Program-made: the position numbers and the translations under genes | Shown here: positions 18,343 through 25,772 of the stretch, piece by piece | How the letters are laid out: each line of letters opens with the position of its first letter | How positions within the stretch are numbered: the stretch's first letter is position 1 | Source of the DNA: Novosphingobium capsulatum | GTDB taxonomy: Bacteria > Pseudomonadota > Alphaproteobacteria > Sphingomonadales > Sphingomonadaceae | DNA: 37,788 nucleotides | Direction: 5' to 3' | NCBI GenBank assembly: GCA_015661825.1 | Contig: DQVI01000199.1 | Span: forward strand, 1 to 37,788 | The notes under the pieces: model-generated | Told to the model about the DNA's origin: nothing | Databases searched by the model: none | The model's input: only the letters and a program-made list of their open reading frames with translations

Positions 18343-21201
18343 ATGTCGTTTCGCGCACCGTTTTCGTTCGCCCTTCCCCTGCTGGCCCTGCTCGGCATGG
18401 GCGGGAGCCTGTCGCATCCCGCATTGGCCGCCCCGCCCGCACTGGCCCCATGGGCGTTCGAGGCATCGGACCTCGCCCCCGATCCGGCGTTCCGTTTTGG
18501 CCGCCTCGCCAATGGCATGCGCTATGTGATCCGGGCCAATCACACGCCGGCGGGCACGGCCATGGTGCGCCTCGACGTGGCGACCGGCTCGCTCGACGAA
18601 GGGCCGACCACGCGCGGCTATGCCCATTTCATCGAGCACATGGCCTTCAACGGCAGCACCCATGTGCCCGAGGGCGAAATGGTGCGCCTGCTCGAACGCA
18701 AGGGGCTGGCCTTCGGCGCGGACACCAACGCCCAGACCGGCTTCGAGCAGACCACCTACATGCTCGACCTGCCCCGCGCCGACGACGAGCGGATCGACAC
18801 CGCGCTGATGCTCATGCGCGAGACCGCCAGCGAACTGACCTTCACGCCCGGCGCGGTCGCGCGCGAGCGCGGGGTCGTGCTGTCCGAACTGCGCGACGGG
18901 CAAGGCTATGTCCTCGACAATTTCAGGGAGCAGATCGGCTTTCTCTACCCCCATGCGACCTATACCCAGCGCCTGCCCATCGGCACCGTCGCCAGCCTGG
19001 AAGCGGCCACGGCCAAGGGCCTCAAGGCGTTCTGGCAGGCCCATTATGTGCCAGAAAAGACCACGCTGGTCGTCGTGGGCGACATCGACCCTGCCGCGAT
19101 CGAGGCGCGCATCAAGGCCCGCTTCGGCGACTGGCAGGCCGCCCCCGATCAGGCTCGCCCGGATCAGGGCACCGTCGACCCCGGCCAGAAGGGGGCAAGC
19201 GATATCTGGCTCAACCCTGCGCTGTCCGAGCGCGTGTCCGTCTCGCGCCATGGCCCCTGGCTCGACGAGCCCGACACGCAGGCCAACCGCCGCGAGGCGC
19301 TGTTGCGCCAGATCGGCTATGGCATCATCAACCGCCGCTTCCAGTCGCTCTCGCGACAGGCCGATCCGCCGTTTCGCGGCGCGGGCTTTGGCACCAGCGA
19401 CGTGTTCCACATCGGCCGCACCACCAACCTGATCGTCGAAACGCCCGATGGCGGCTGGGCACGCGGGCTGGAGGCCGCAGCGGGCACATGGCACGAGGCG
19501 ATGACCATGGGCTTCACCCCGGCCGAAGTGGCCGAGCAGGTCGCCAACTTGCGCACCGCCATCGACAATGCCGCCGCGGGCGAAGCCACCCGCAACAATG
19601 CCACGCTCGTCGCGCTGGTGATCTCGATGCTGCACGACGATACCGTGCCCACCACCCCGAGCGGCGCGAAAGCGCGTTTCGCCGCCTTTGCCCCCACGAT
19701 CACGCCCGAAACCGTGCTGGCCGCACTGCGCCGCGAAGCGGTTCCGCTCGATGATCCACTGATCCGTTTCCAGGGGCGCAAGGCGCCCGAAGGCGGCGTT
19801 GCAGCCCTGCGCCAGGCCTGGGACAAGGCCGTGAAGGCCCCTGTCGTGGCCGCACGGGCCGCCACGGCCAGCACCTTCACCTATACCGATTTCGGCAAGC
19901 CCGGAACCATCGTGGCCGACAGCACCGATCCCGTGCTGGGCATCCGCACCCTGCGCTTTGCCAACGGGGTCATGCTCAACCTCAAGCGCACCACGCTCGA
20001 AGCCGACCGCATCCATGTCCGCCTCACCCTCGACGGGGGCGACATGCTCGCCACGCGCGACAACCCGCTGGCCGTGACGATGGCGCCGATGCTGCCCGCG
20101 GGCGGGCTCGGCCAGTTCAGCCAGGACCAGTTGCAGACGCTGCTGGCGGGCCATGCGCTGGGCAATACCCTGATCAGCCAGGGCGACGCCTTCACCGCCG
20201 GGGGCACGACGACCGGACCGGACCTGCTGCTCCAGCTTCAGCTTCTGGCCGCCCAGATCACCGATCCGGGCTATCGCCCCGAGGCCGAAGAGATGTTCCA
20301 CCAGAGCATGACCAATGCCTTTGCCCGGATGGATGCCACCCCCGCCTCTGCCCTCGGAGCCCATCTCGGCGGAATCCTGAACGACGACGACCCGCGCTTC
20401 ACGCTGCAACCGGCCCCGGCCTATCAGGCGCTGACATTCGCCCGGCTCAAGGCCGTGCTGGCCGACAGGCTGGCCCATGGCGCGCTCGAAATCGCCATGG
20501 TCGGCGACATCGACGAGAGCGCCGCGATTGCCGATGTGGCGCGCACCTTTGGCGCGCTGCCCGCGCGCGACCCCGCGTTCGGGGCGTGGGAAGCCGCGCG
20601 CGCGCGTCACTTTACCGACCATCGCGGCCTTGCCGTGCTGCGTCACAAGGGCGCAGCCGATCAGGCCCTCGTGCGGCTGATCTGGCCGACGGCCGACAAC
20701 AGCGATCCCGAACTGACGATGACCCTCAACCTCCTCGCGCAAGTGGCGGGGGTCGAAGTGACCGACAGCGTGCGCGAGAAGCTCGGCAAGGCCTATTCGC
20801 CGGGCGCATCGGGCGATCAGGACCAGTTCTACAAGGGCTGGGGCACGTTCACCCTTCAGGCCGGGGTCGATGTCGCCGATGTCGCGGCCACGCGCGCCGC
20901 GCTGGCCCGGACTGCGGCAGGCCTCCTCGCCCGCCCGGTCAGCGCCGACATCTTCACCCGCGCCCGCGCGCCGATGCTCGAACGCCTCGACAATGCGCTC
21001 AAGAGCAATGCCGGCTGGCTGGCCCTGACCGAGCGGGCCCAGTCGAAGCCCGACCGGATCGCGCGGTTCCAGGCCGCGCGGGCCCGGCTCATGGCGCTCA
21101 CCCCCGCCGACATTCAGGCTGCCGCCCGCCGCTTCCTCAAGCCCGAGGGCGCAGTGACGGTGCTGGTCCTGCCAGAAGGGGCCCCGGCCCCCAAAGCATG
21201 A
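18343..21201 (+). CDS. Secreted M16 family zinc metallopeptidase
   Basis: A 952-aa M16 peptidase (pitrilysin/processing-peptidase type). A Sec signal is evident (FALPLLALLGMG to HPALAAP, about 31 residues). The inverted zinc motif HFIEH gives His95, Glu98 and His99; the third ligand is Glu175 or, more likely by 7-residue spacing, Glu182 in RERGVVLSEL. Residues about 240-450 and 530-930 form the further M16 repeats. It should degrade peptides in the periplasm or at the outer membrane. MSFRAPFSF at 18343 is preferred; an ATG at 18322 would add seven residues. Its stop lies in a 15-bp tandem repeat. Confidence 0.93.
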   Translation: MSFRAPFSFALPLLALLGMGGSLSHPALAAPPALAPWAFEASDLAPDPAFRFGRLANGMRYVIRANHTPAGTAMVRLDVATGSLDEGPTTRGYAHFIEHMAFNGSTHVPEGEMVRLLERKGLAFGADTNAQTGFEQTTYMLDLPRADDERIDTALMLMRETASELTFTPGAVARERGVVLSELRDGQGYVLDNFREQIGFLYPHATYTQRLPIGTVASLEAATAKGLKAFWQAHYVPEKTTLVVVGDIDPAAIEARIKARFGDWQAAPDQARPDQGTVDPGQKGASDIWLNPALSERVSVSRHGPWLDEPDTQANRREALLRQIGYGIINRRFQSLSRQADPPFRGAGFGTSDVFHIGRTTNLIVETPDGGWARGLEAAAGTWHEAMTMGFTPAEVAEQVANLRTAIDNAAAGEATRNNATLVALVISMLHDDTVPTTPSGAKARFAAFAPTITPETVLAALRREAVPLDDPLIRFQGRKAPEGGVAALRQAWDKAVKAPVVAARAATASTFTYTDFGKPGTIVADSTDPVLGIRTLRFANGVMLNLKRTTLEADRIHVRLTLDGGDMLATRDNPLAVTMAPMLPAGGLGQFSQDQLQTLLAGHALGNTLISQGDAFTAGGTTTGPDLLLQLQLLAAQITDPGYRPEAEEMFHQSMTNAFARMDATPASALGAHLGGILNDDDPRFTLQPAPAYQALTFARLKAVLADRLAHGALEIAMVGDIDESAAIADVARTFGALPARDPAFGAWEAARARHFTDHRGLAVLRHKGAADQALVRLIWPTADNSDPELTMTLNLLAQVAGVEVTDSVREKLGKAYSPGASGDQDQFYKGWGTFTLQAGVDVADVAATRAALARTAAGLLARPVSADIFTRARAPMLERLDNALKSNAGWLALTERAQSKPDRIARFQAARARLMALTPADIQAAARRFLKPEGAVTVLVLPEGAPAPKA

Positions 21202-21239
21202 GAACAGAAAGCATGAGGACAGATAGCATGAGAACAGGG
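21195..21239. repeat. Three tandem 15-bp repeats over the M16 stop codon
   Basis: Three units, AGCATGAGAACAGAA, AGCATGAGGACAGAT and AGCATGAGAACAGGG, in direct tandem order. In the peptidase frame each carries GCA-TGA, so the gene ends in the first unit and two more in-frame stops follow. In the +1 overlapping frame the units encode MRT-E/D-S. Confidence 0.9.
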
Positions 21240-21299
21240 GGCCCAAACACCGCGAATCGGCGCAGCAAAGCTTGCCCTTCGTGCGCGGGGCGGGCATAG
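21198..21299 (+). CDS. Possible 33-aa micro-ORF overlapping the M16 stop
   Basis: An ATG at 21198 overlaps the peptidase TGA (ATGA). It opens a 33-codon frame with the repeat MRTESMRTDSMRTGG and then a basic, Cys-containing tail (RRSKACPSCAGRA). Coupled re-initiation is possible, but the frame could equally be a by-product of the repeat expansion. No family is recognised. Confidence 0.2.
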   Translation: MRTESMRTDSMRTGGPNTANRRSKACPSCAGRA

Positions 21300-21366
21300 G
21301 CGCGCACGAGTCCCGATCGAGCGATCACCAGTTTCCGCCGTATATTTTGCGAAAGGCCCAAAGCCG

Positions 21367-21600
21367 ATGAAGGTCCGCGTTCACGTCAGCCTCAAGAACG
21401 GGGTGCTCGATCCGCAGGGTCGCGCAATTCACCACGCGCTCGAAGGTCTGGGCTTTACCGGGGTGAGCGATGTGCGCGCCGGGCGCCTGTTCGAACTCGA
21501 CGTGGCCGACACGACCACCGACGAACAGCTCGACGACATGTGCCGCAAGCTGCTGGCCAACATGGTGATCGAGAACTACCGCATCGAAAAGGTGGCCTGA
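21367..21600 (+). CDS. purS: FGAM synthase subunit PurS
   Basis: A 77-aa PurS of normal size: [45 protein letters not shown], and [12 protein letters not shown]. PurS bridges PurQ and PurL in the three-part formylglycinamidine ribonucleotide synthetase of alphaproteobacteria and Gram-positives. Its stop overlaps the purQ ATG (TGATG at 21598-21602). No purL is present in the window. Confidence 0.96.
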   Translation: MKVRVHVSLKNGVLDPQGRAIHHALEGLGFTGVSDVRAGRLFELDVADTTTDEQLDDMCRKLLANMVIENYRIEKVA

Positions 21601-22280
21601 TGTCGTTCACGTCCGCCGTCATCACCTTCCCCGGCTCGAACTGCGACCGCGACATGGCTGTGGCGGTGGAAGAGGTCTGCGGCGGCACTGTCCACCGCGT
21701 CTGGCATGGCGACGCCAGCCTGCCCGAAGGCCTTGATTTCATCGCCGTTCCCGGCGGGTTCTCGTATGGCGACTATCTGCGCTCGGGTGCCATGGCGGCC
21801 CGTTCGCCGATCATGAAGGCGGTTGTCGAGGCTGCCGGTCGCGGGGTTCCCGTGCTCGGCGTGTGCAACGGCTTCCAGATCCTGACCGAAGCCGGGTTGC
21901 TGCCGGGCGCGCTGATGCGCAATGCCGGCATCCGCTTCGTGTGCCGCGAAGTGCCGCTCAAGGTCGAGAACACGTCCTCGCGCTTCACCCAGCGCTACTT
22001 CAAGGACCAGATCATCACGATCCCGGTCGCCCACCACGACGGCAACTACTTTGCCGACGCGGAAACGCTCGACCGCCTCGAAGGCGAAGGCCAGGTGGCG
22101 TTCCGTTATGCCGAGCCGGTCAACGGATCGCAGCGCGACATTGCCGGGGTGCTCAACCAGGCGGGCAACGTGCTGGGCATGATGCCCCACCCCGAGCGCA
22201 TGATCGAGGCGGCCCAGGGCGGAACCGACGGCCGCAAGCTGTTCGAGGGCGTTCTGGCCGGGCTCAACGTCGCGGCCTGA
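21600..22280 (+). CDS. purQ: FGAM synthase glutaminase subunit PurQ
   Basis: A 226-aa class I glutamine amidotransferase: [20 protein letters not shown] at the start, catalytic Cys in [19 protein letters not shown], and the His-Glu pair in [10 protein letters not shown]. It releases ammonia from glutamine for PurL. The start at 21600 overlaps the purS stop and gives the family start. A strong GC hairpin at 22310-22344 follows the stop. Confidence 0.96.
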   Translation: MSFTSAVITFPGSNCDRDMAVAVEEVCGGTVHRVWHGDASLPEGLDFIAVPGGFSYGDYLRSGAMAARSPIMKAVVEAAGRGVPVLGVCNGFQILTEAGLLPGALMRNAGIRFVCREVPLKVENTSSRFTQRYFKDQIITIPVAHHDGNYFADAETLDRLEGEGQVAFRYAEPVNGSQRDIAGVLNQAGNVLGMMPHPERMIEAAQGGTDGRKLFEGVLAGLNVAA

Positions 22281-22309
22281 CCGTTTTCGATCCCGTTCTG
22301 GCACGCTTT

Positions 22310-22344
22310 GCGCGCCGCCACCCGAGGCCGGGTGCGCGGCGCGC
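22310..22344 (+). terminator. Probable purQ terminator
   Basis: A strong GC hairpin 30 bases past the purQ stop: GCGCGCCGC-CACCCG, loop AGGC, CGGGTG-c-GCGGCGCGC with a one-base bulge. A modest T-rich run (TTCGTTTT) follows. Confidence 0.65.
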
Positions 22345-22495
22345 TTCGTTTTCAGATGAAACGGAAAATGCCTCCCGTCAGATTCCTGCAACAATCAGTC
22401 GTTATCCCGAAAAAAGGGGTATTCTGCGCGTATTCTGGGCGGAATATGACGAAACTGGCCCTTGCCGAAGCCGTGCGCTAGGCCGATAAGGCGCC

Positions 22496-23173
22496 ATGAC
22501 AGAGAGGTTACACCCCAGCGCTGGCAAGCTCCAGCGCATCCAGCGGAATGTTCTGGCCGATAGCGAGCGCCGCCTGCTGATTCGTATGTGCGCCCGCATG
22601 CCCGGATGGGTCACGCCCGACCGGCTGACCGCTTTTGGCCTGTTCGGTGCCGCGCTCGTCGGCGTGGGCTATGCCGCAAGCAACTGGGGCACGGGCTGGC
22701 TGCTGCTGACCTATCTTGGCTATGCCATGCAGTGGTTCGGCGATTCGATGGACGGCAGCCTCGCGCGCTTCCGCAAGATCGAGCGGCCTTCCTATGGCTA
22801 CTTCATCGACCACAGCTGCGACGCGCTGACCATCCTGTTCATTCTGGGCGGCATGGGTGCGAGCCCCTACGTCACGATGGACGTCGCGCTCTTCGCGCTG
22901 GTCGGCTACCTGATGCTCTCGATCCACGCCTACCTGTCGGCACGCGTGCTGGGCGAGCTCAAGCTTTCCTATCTGGCCGCCGGGCCGACGGAGCTGCGCT
23001 TCCTGCTGATCGGGCTGACCACGATGATGATGATCCTGGGCTCCGGCCCCGGCCTGTTCGGCGCGATCTCGGGCTTCGACATCTTCGTGGGCACCGTGGC
23101 GGCGATCCTCGTCGTGCTCTTCGTGCTCCAGACCCTGGCCAGCGGCCGCCGCCTCGCCCAGCTGGGTCACTGA
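22496..23173 (+). CDS. CDP-alcohol phosphatidyltransferase
   Basis: A 225-aa integral membrane transferase. The family signature D-G-x2-A-R-x8-G-x3-D-x3-D is complete in MDGSLARFRKIERPSYGYF followed by IDHSCD. Several hydrophobic helices span about residues 45-205. It should move a phosphatidyl group from CDP-diacylglycerol (or a similar donor) to an alcohol in the inner membrane. Which alcohol cannot be told from sequence alone. It starts 215 bases after purQ and is probably a separate unit. It converges on glmS. Confidence 0.9.
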   Translation: MTERLHPSAGKLQRIQRNVLADSERRLLIRMCARMPGWVTPDRLTAFGLFGAALVGVGYAASNWGTGWLLLTYLGYAMQWFGDSMDGSLARFRKIERPSYGYFIDHSCDALTILFILGGMGASPYVTMDVALFALVGYLMLSIHAYLSARVLGELKLSYLAAGPTELRFLLIGLTTMMMILGSGPGLFGAISGFDIFVGTVAAILVVLFVLQTLASGRRLAQLGH

Positions 23174-23198
23174 TCCATTCCTCTGTCATAGCCTCATT

Positions 23199-23219
23199 CG
23201 AAACGATAGTTTCGGATCA
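23199..23219. repeat. Short palindromic element, copy 1
   Basis: Holds CGAAAC-GATA-GTTTCG followed by GATCA. The same 21 bases occur inverted at 37688-37708, in another intergenic gap. It sits between the CDP-alcohol transferase stop and the glmS terminator. Confidence 0.8.
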
Positions 23220-23232
23220 GGCACCCAGAAAA

Positions 23233-23272
23233 CGAAAACGCCGCGCCCGGAACCCCGGAGCGCGGCGTTTTC
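23233..23272. terminator. Bidirectional terminator between CDP-alcohol transferase and glmS
   Basis: Stem GAAAACGCCGCGC with GCGCGGCGTTTTC and a small loop (about CCGGAACCCCGGA, itself partly paired), with A/T-rich outer edges. It lies 10 bases after the glmS stop. Confidence 0.85.
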
Positions 23273-23281
23273 ATATCCGGA

Positions 23282-25105
23282 TCACTCGACCGTGACGCTC
23301 TTGGCCAGATTGCGCGGCTGGTCGACATCGGTGCCCTTGGCGACGGCGACGTGATAGGCCAGCAATTGCACCGGCACGGCATAGACCAGCGGCGCGATCA
23401 GCGGGTGAACCTTGGGCATCTCGATGGTGGCAAGGCACCCCTCGCCCGCCTCGGCCAGCCCTTCGGCATCCGAGATCAGCACGATCTTGCCGCCGCGCGC
23501 GCGCACTTCCTGCATGTTGGAGACGGTCTTCTCGAACAGCGGGCCCGAGGGCGCCAGTACGATCACCGGCACGGCCTCGTCGATCAGCGCGATCGGCCCG
23601 TGCTTCATCTCGCCCGAGGCATAGCCTTCGGCATGGATGTAGCTGATTTCCTTGAGCTTGAGCGCGCCTTCAAGGGCCAGCGGATAGTCCGGCCCGCGCC
23701 CGAGATAGAGCACGTCGCGCGCAGGCGCGATCAGCGGGGCCATCGCGGCGATTTCCTCGTCATGGGCGAGCGCGGCGTTGAGCGCGGCGGGCGCCTCGGC
23801 CAGTTGCTCGACGATGGTCGCCTCCTCCCCGGCCGAGAGGCGCCCGCGCTTGACCGCCAGATGGGCGGCCAGTGCGGCCAGAACGGCCAGCTGGCAGGTG
23901 AACGCCTTGGTCGAGGCGACGCCGATTTCAGGGCCCGCGTGGGTGGGCAGCAGCAGGTCGGCCTCGCGCGCCATCGTGCTGGTCGGCACGTTGACGACGA
24001 CCGCAATCGTTTGCCCGGCGGCCTTGCAATGGCGCAGCGCGGCCAGGGTATCGGCGGTCTCGCCGCTCTGCGAGATGAACAGCGCCAGCCCGCCCGGTTC
24101 GAGCACGGGATCGCGATAGCGGAACTCGCTGGCCACATCGATATCGACCGGCAGGCGCGCGAACTGCTCGAACCAGTACTTGGCCACCATCCCGGCGTAA
24201 TAGCTGGTGCCGCAGGCCACGATGGTCACGCGGTTGATGCTGGCCAGGTCGAAGTCGATCTGGGGCAGCGAGACGGTCTCCTCGACCCGGCGCAGATAGG
24301 AACGCAGGGTCTGGGCAACCACGATCGGCTGCTCGAAGATCTCCTTGAGCATGAAATGGCGATAGTTGCCCTTCTCGATGGCCGCCGCCGTCGCGCCCGA
24401 GGCCACCACGGGCCGGGTGACCGGGTTGTTGTCGACATCGAAGACCTGCACGCCCTCGCGCGTGACGATCACCCAGTCGCCTTCTTCGAGGTAGGACACT
24501 TTCTGGGTCAGCGGGGCGAGCGCCAGCGCATCGGAGCCCAGATAAGTCTCGCCATCGCCAAAGCCGACGACCAGCGGCGAGCCAAGGCGCGCGCCGATCA
24601 GGAGGTCGGGATGCTGGCGAAACGCGATGGCCAGCGCAAAGGCGCCGCGCAACTGGGGCAGCACCGCCTTGACCGCCTCGGCGGGGCTGGCCCCGGCCTC
24701 GACCTGCTCGGACACGAGGTGGGCGACCACTTCGGTATCGGTCTGGCTTTCAAACACGCGCCCGCGCGCGATCAGCGCCTCGCGCAAGGGGCGGAAATTC
24801 TCGATGATGCCGTTGTGGACCAGCGCCACTTCGCCCGTCGCATGGGGGTGGGCATTGCTGGTCGTGGGGGCGCCATGGGTGGCCCAGCGGGTGTGGGCAA
24901 TGCCGATCATGCCGGGCGCCGGGTTGACCGCCAGTTCCTTGACCAGATTGTTGAGCTTGCCCTCGGCGCGGCGGCGCACGAGCTGGCCGTCGTGGACGGT
25001 GCAGACCCCGGCGCTGTCATAGCCGCGATACTCCATGCGGCGCAGGCCATCGACCAGCCGGTCCGCGACTTCCTCCTTGCCGACGATTCCGATAATTCCG
25101 CACAT
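23282..25105 (-). CDS. glmS: Glucosamine-6-phosphate synthase
   Basis: A 607-aa glutamine-fructose-6-phosphate aminotransferase of normal size. Cys2 is the glutaminase nucleophile (MCGIIGIVGKEEVADRLVDG), with HTRWATHGAPTTSNAHPHA and HNGIIENF in the N-terminal domain. Two SIS domains follow (about 285-425 and 455-600; SQSGETADTLAALRH and LGRGPDYPLALEGALKLKEI), ending in NLAKSVTVE. It makes GlcN-6-P for peptidoglycan and LPS. It starts 22 bases after the vapC-like stop, so it is probably co-transcribed with the toxin-antitoxin genes. No glmS-ribozyme-like leader is possible in that gap. Confidence 0.97.
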   Translation of the reverse strand: MCGIIGIVGKEEVADRLVDGLRRMEYRGYDSAGVCTVHDGQLVRRRAEGKLNNLVKELAVNPAPGMIGIAHTRWATHGAPTTSNAHPHATGEVALVHNGIIENFRPLREALIARGRVFESQTDTEVVAHLVSEQVEAGASPAEAVKAVLPQLRGAFALAIAFRQHPDLLIGARLGSPLVVGFGDGETYLGSDALALAPLTQKVSYLEEGDWVIVTREGVQVFDVDNNPVTRPVVASGATAAAIEKGNYRHFMLKEIFEQPIVVAQTLRSYLRRVEETVSLPQIDFDLASINRVTIVACGTSYYAGMVAKYWFEQFARLPVDIDVASEFRYRDPVLEPGGLALFISQSGETADTLAALRHCKAAGQTIAVVVNVPTSTMAREADLLLPTHAGPEIGVASTKAFTCQLAVLAALAAHLAVKRGRLSAGEEATIVEQLAEAPAALNAALAHDEEIAAMAPLIAPARDVLYLGRGPDYPLALEGALKLKEISYIHAEGYASGEMKHGPIALIDEAVPVIVLAPSGPLFEKTVSNMQEVRARGGKIVLISDAEGLAEAGEGCLATIEMPKVHPLIAPLVYAVPVQLLAYHVAVAKGTDVDQPRNLAKSVTVE

Positions 25106-25127
25106 GGCTTGGCCCAGACTTTCTTGT

Positions 25128-25493
25128 TCAGGATTGGTAGGGAATACGGATGCCCGGCATGATGGCCGGAAAATCCTTGGTATTTCGTGTCACCAGGATC
25201 GCCCCGCTGACTTGCGCGGTGGCCAGCACCACGGCGGCGGCAAGGCCAAGGCCCATGCGCGCCATGAGGTCGGCTGCGGCGCTGGCTATACGCCCGTCGA
25301 GTTCGACGATTTCGAACGGGGCGATTAATTCGCGGACATGATCGCGCGTTTCCATCGGCTCGGCCGCGCAGATTTCGGTCCAGGTCAGGCGCGAAATCCG
25401 GTGGCGCGGATAGCGCAGTAGTTCGGCCCGCGCCTGGGGCCTGCCGCGCAGCCAGTCGACCAGAATGCCGGTATCGAAGATGGGATCGGACAT
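25128..25493 (-). CDS. vapC: VapC-like PIN-domain toxin, possibly degenerate
   Basis: A 121-aa PIN-domain protein: Asp7 in MSDPIFDTGILVDWL, Glu40 in LTWTEICAAE, and Asp107 in AILVTRNTKDF. The third acidic residue, normally the Asp of DAxxAATA, is Ala86 here (LAAAVVLATAQ). PIN toxins are Mg2+-dependent RNases that cleave tRNA or rRNA. Loss of this Asp may lower or abolish activity, or another residue may compensate. It follows the antitoxin by 8 bases and precedes glmS by 22. Confidence 0.85.
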   Translation of the reverse strand: MSDPIFDTGILVDWLRGRPQARAELLRYPRHRISRLTWTEICAAEPMETRDHVRELIAPFEIVELDGRIASAAADLMARMGLGLAAAVVLATAQVSGAILVTRNTKDFPAIMPGIRIPYQS

Positions 25494-25501
25494 GGGCGCG
25501 C

Positions 25502-25708
25502 TCAGGCCTCCGGCACGCCGTCGCCCGCCGGGGCCTCGCGCCCCTGCCAGTAGCCCGCCCCGCGCGCGATCCAGTCCTGGCTCGACTTGCGCAAAAGGTG
25601 CGCCTTCACCGCCTCGCGGATTTCCGCCGCGCGCGAGCGCCCGCCCCGCGCAGCCAGCGCGTCGAGCTTGTCGATATCGTCATCGGGAATGTCGACCAGC
25701 GTGCGCAC
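25502..25708 (-). CDS. vapB: VapB-like ribbon-helix-helix antitoxin
   Basis: A 68-aa protein with an RHH DNA-binding start (RTLVDIPDDDIDKLDALAAR, then GGRSRAAEIREAVKAHLLRK) and a C-terminal tail (WIARGAGYWQGRE) expected to block the toxin. The GTG at 25708 is chosen: GGAGAGGG lies just upstream and the family begins with a short beta strand. The longer frame to 25759 would run through the palindromic operator (25724-25764), which argues against it. Confidence 0.85.
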   Translation of the reverse strand: MRTLVDIPDDDIDKLDALAARGGRSRAAEIREAVKAHLLRKSSQDWIARGAGYWQGREAPAGDGVPEA

Positions 25709-25723
25709 GAACGGCCCTCTCCA

Positions 25724-25764
25724 GCAAAGTGATATCGCGATATCATATCGCGATATCACTTTGC
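25724..25764. promoter_or_regulatory. 41-bp palindromic operator of the vapBC-like pair
   Basis: A perfect inverted repeat with 20-bp arms (GCAAAGTGATATCGCGATAT and its complement) around a single central base. Each arm carries an internally symmetric ATATCGCGATAT, so there are four tandem half-sites, suitable for RHH dimers. It begins 8 bases past the glmU stop and lies 16 bases before the vapB GTG. It also includes an AT-rich core that could hold a -10. Autorepression by the VapB-VapC complex is the family norm. Confidence 0.85.
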
Positions 25765-25772
25765 AAGATCCC

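Noticed and set aside
18172..21297. 1041-codon minus-strand frame opposite the M16 peptidase
   Set aside because: Shadow frame; the plus strand has a signal peptide and zinc motif, and the minus frame runs into the intergenic repeats.
21137..21361. 74-codon minus-strand frame with VLMLS repeats, looking like a small membrane protein
   Set aside because: The hydrophobic repeats are just the reverse complement of the three 15-bp repeats, and the frame overlaps the M16 3' end.
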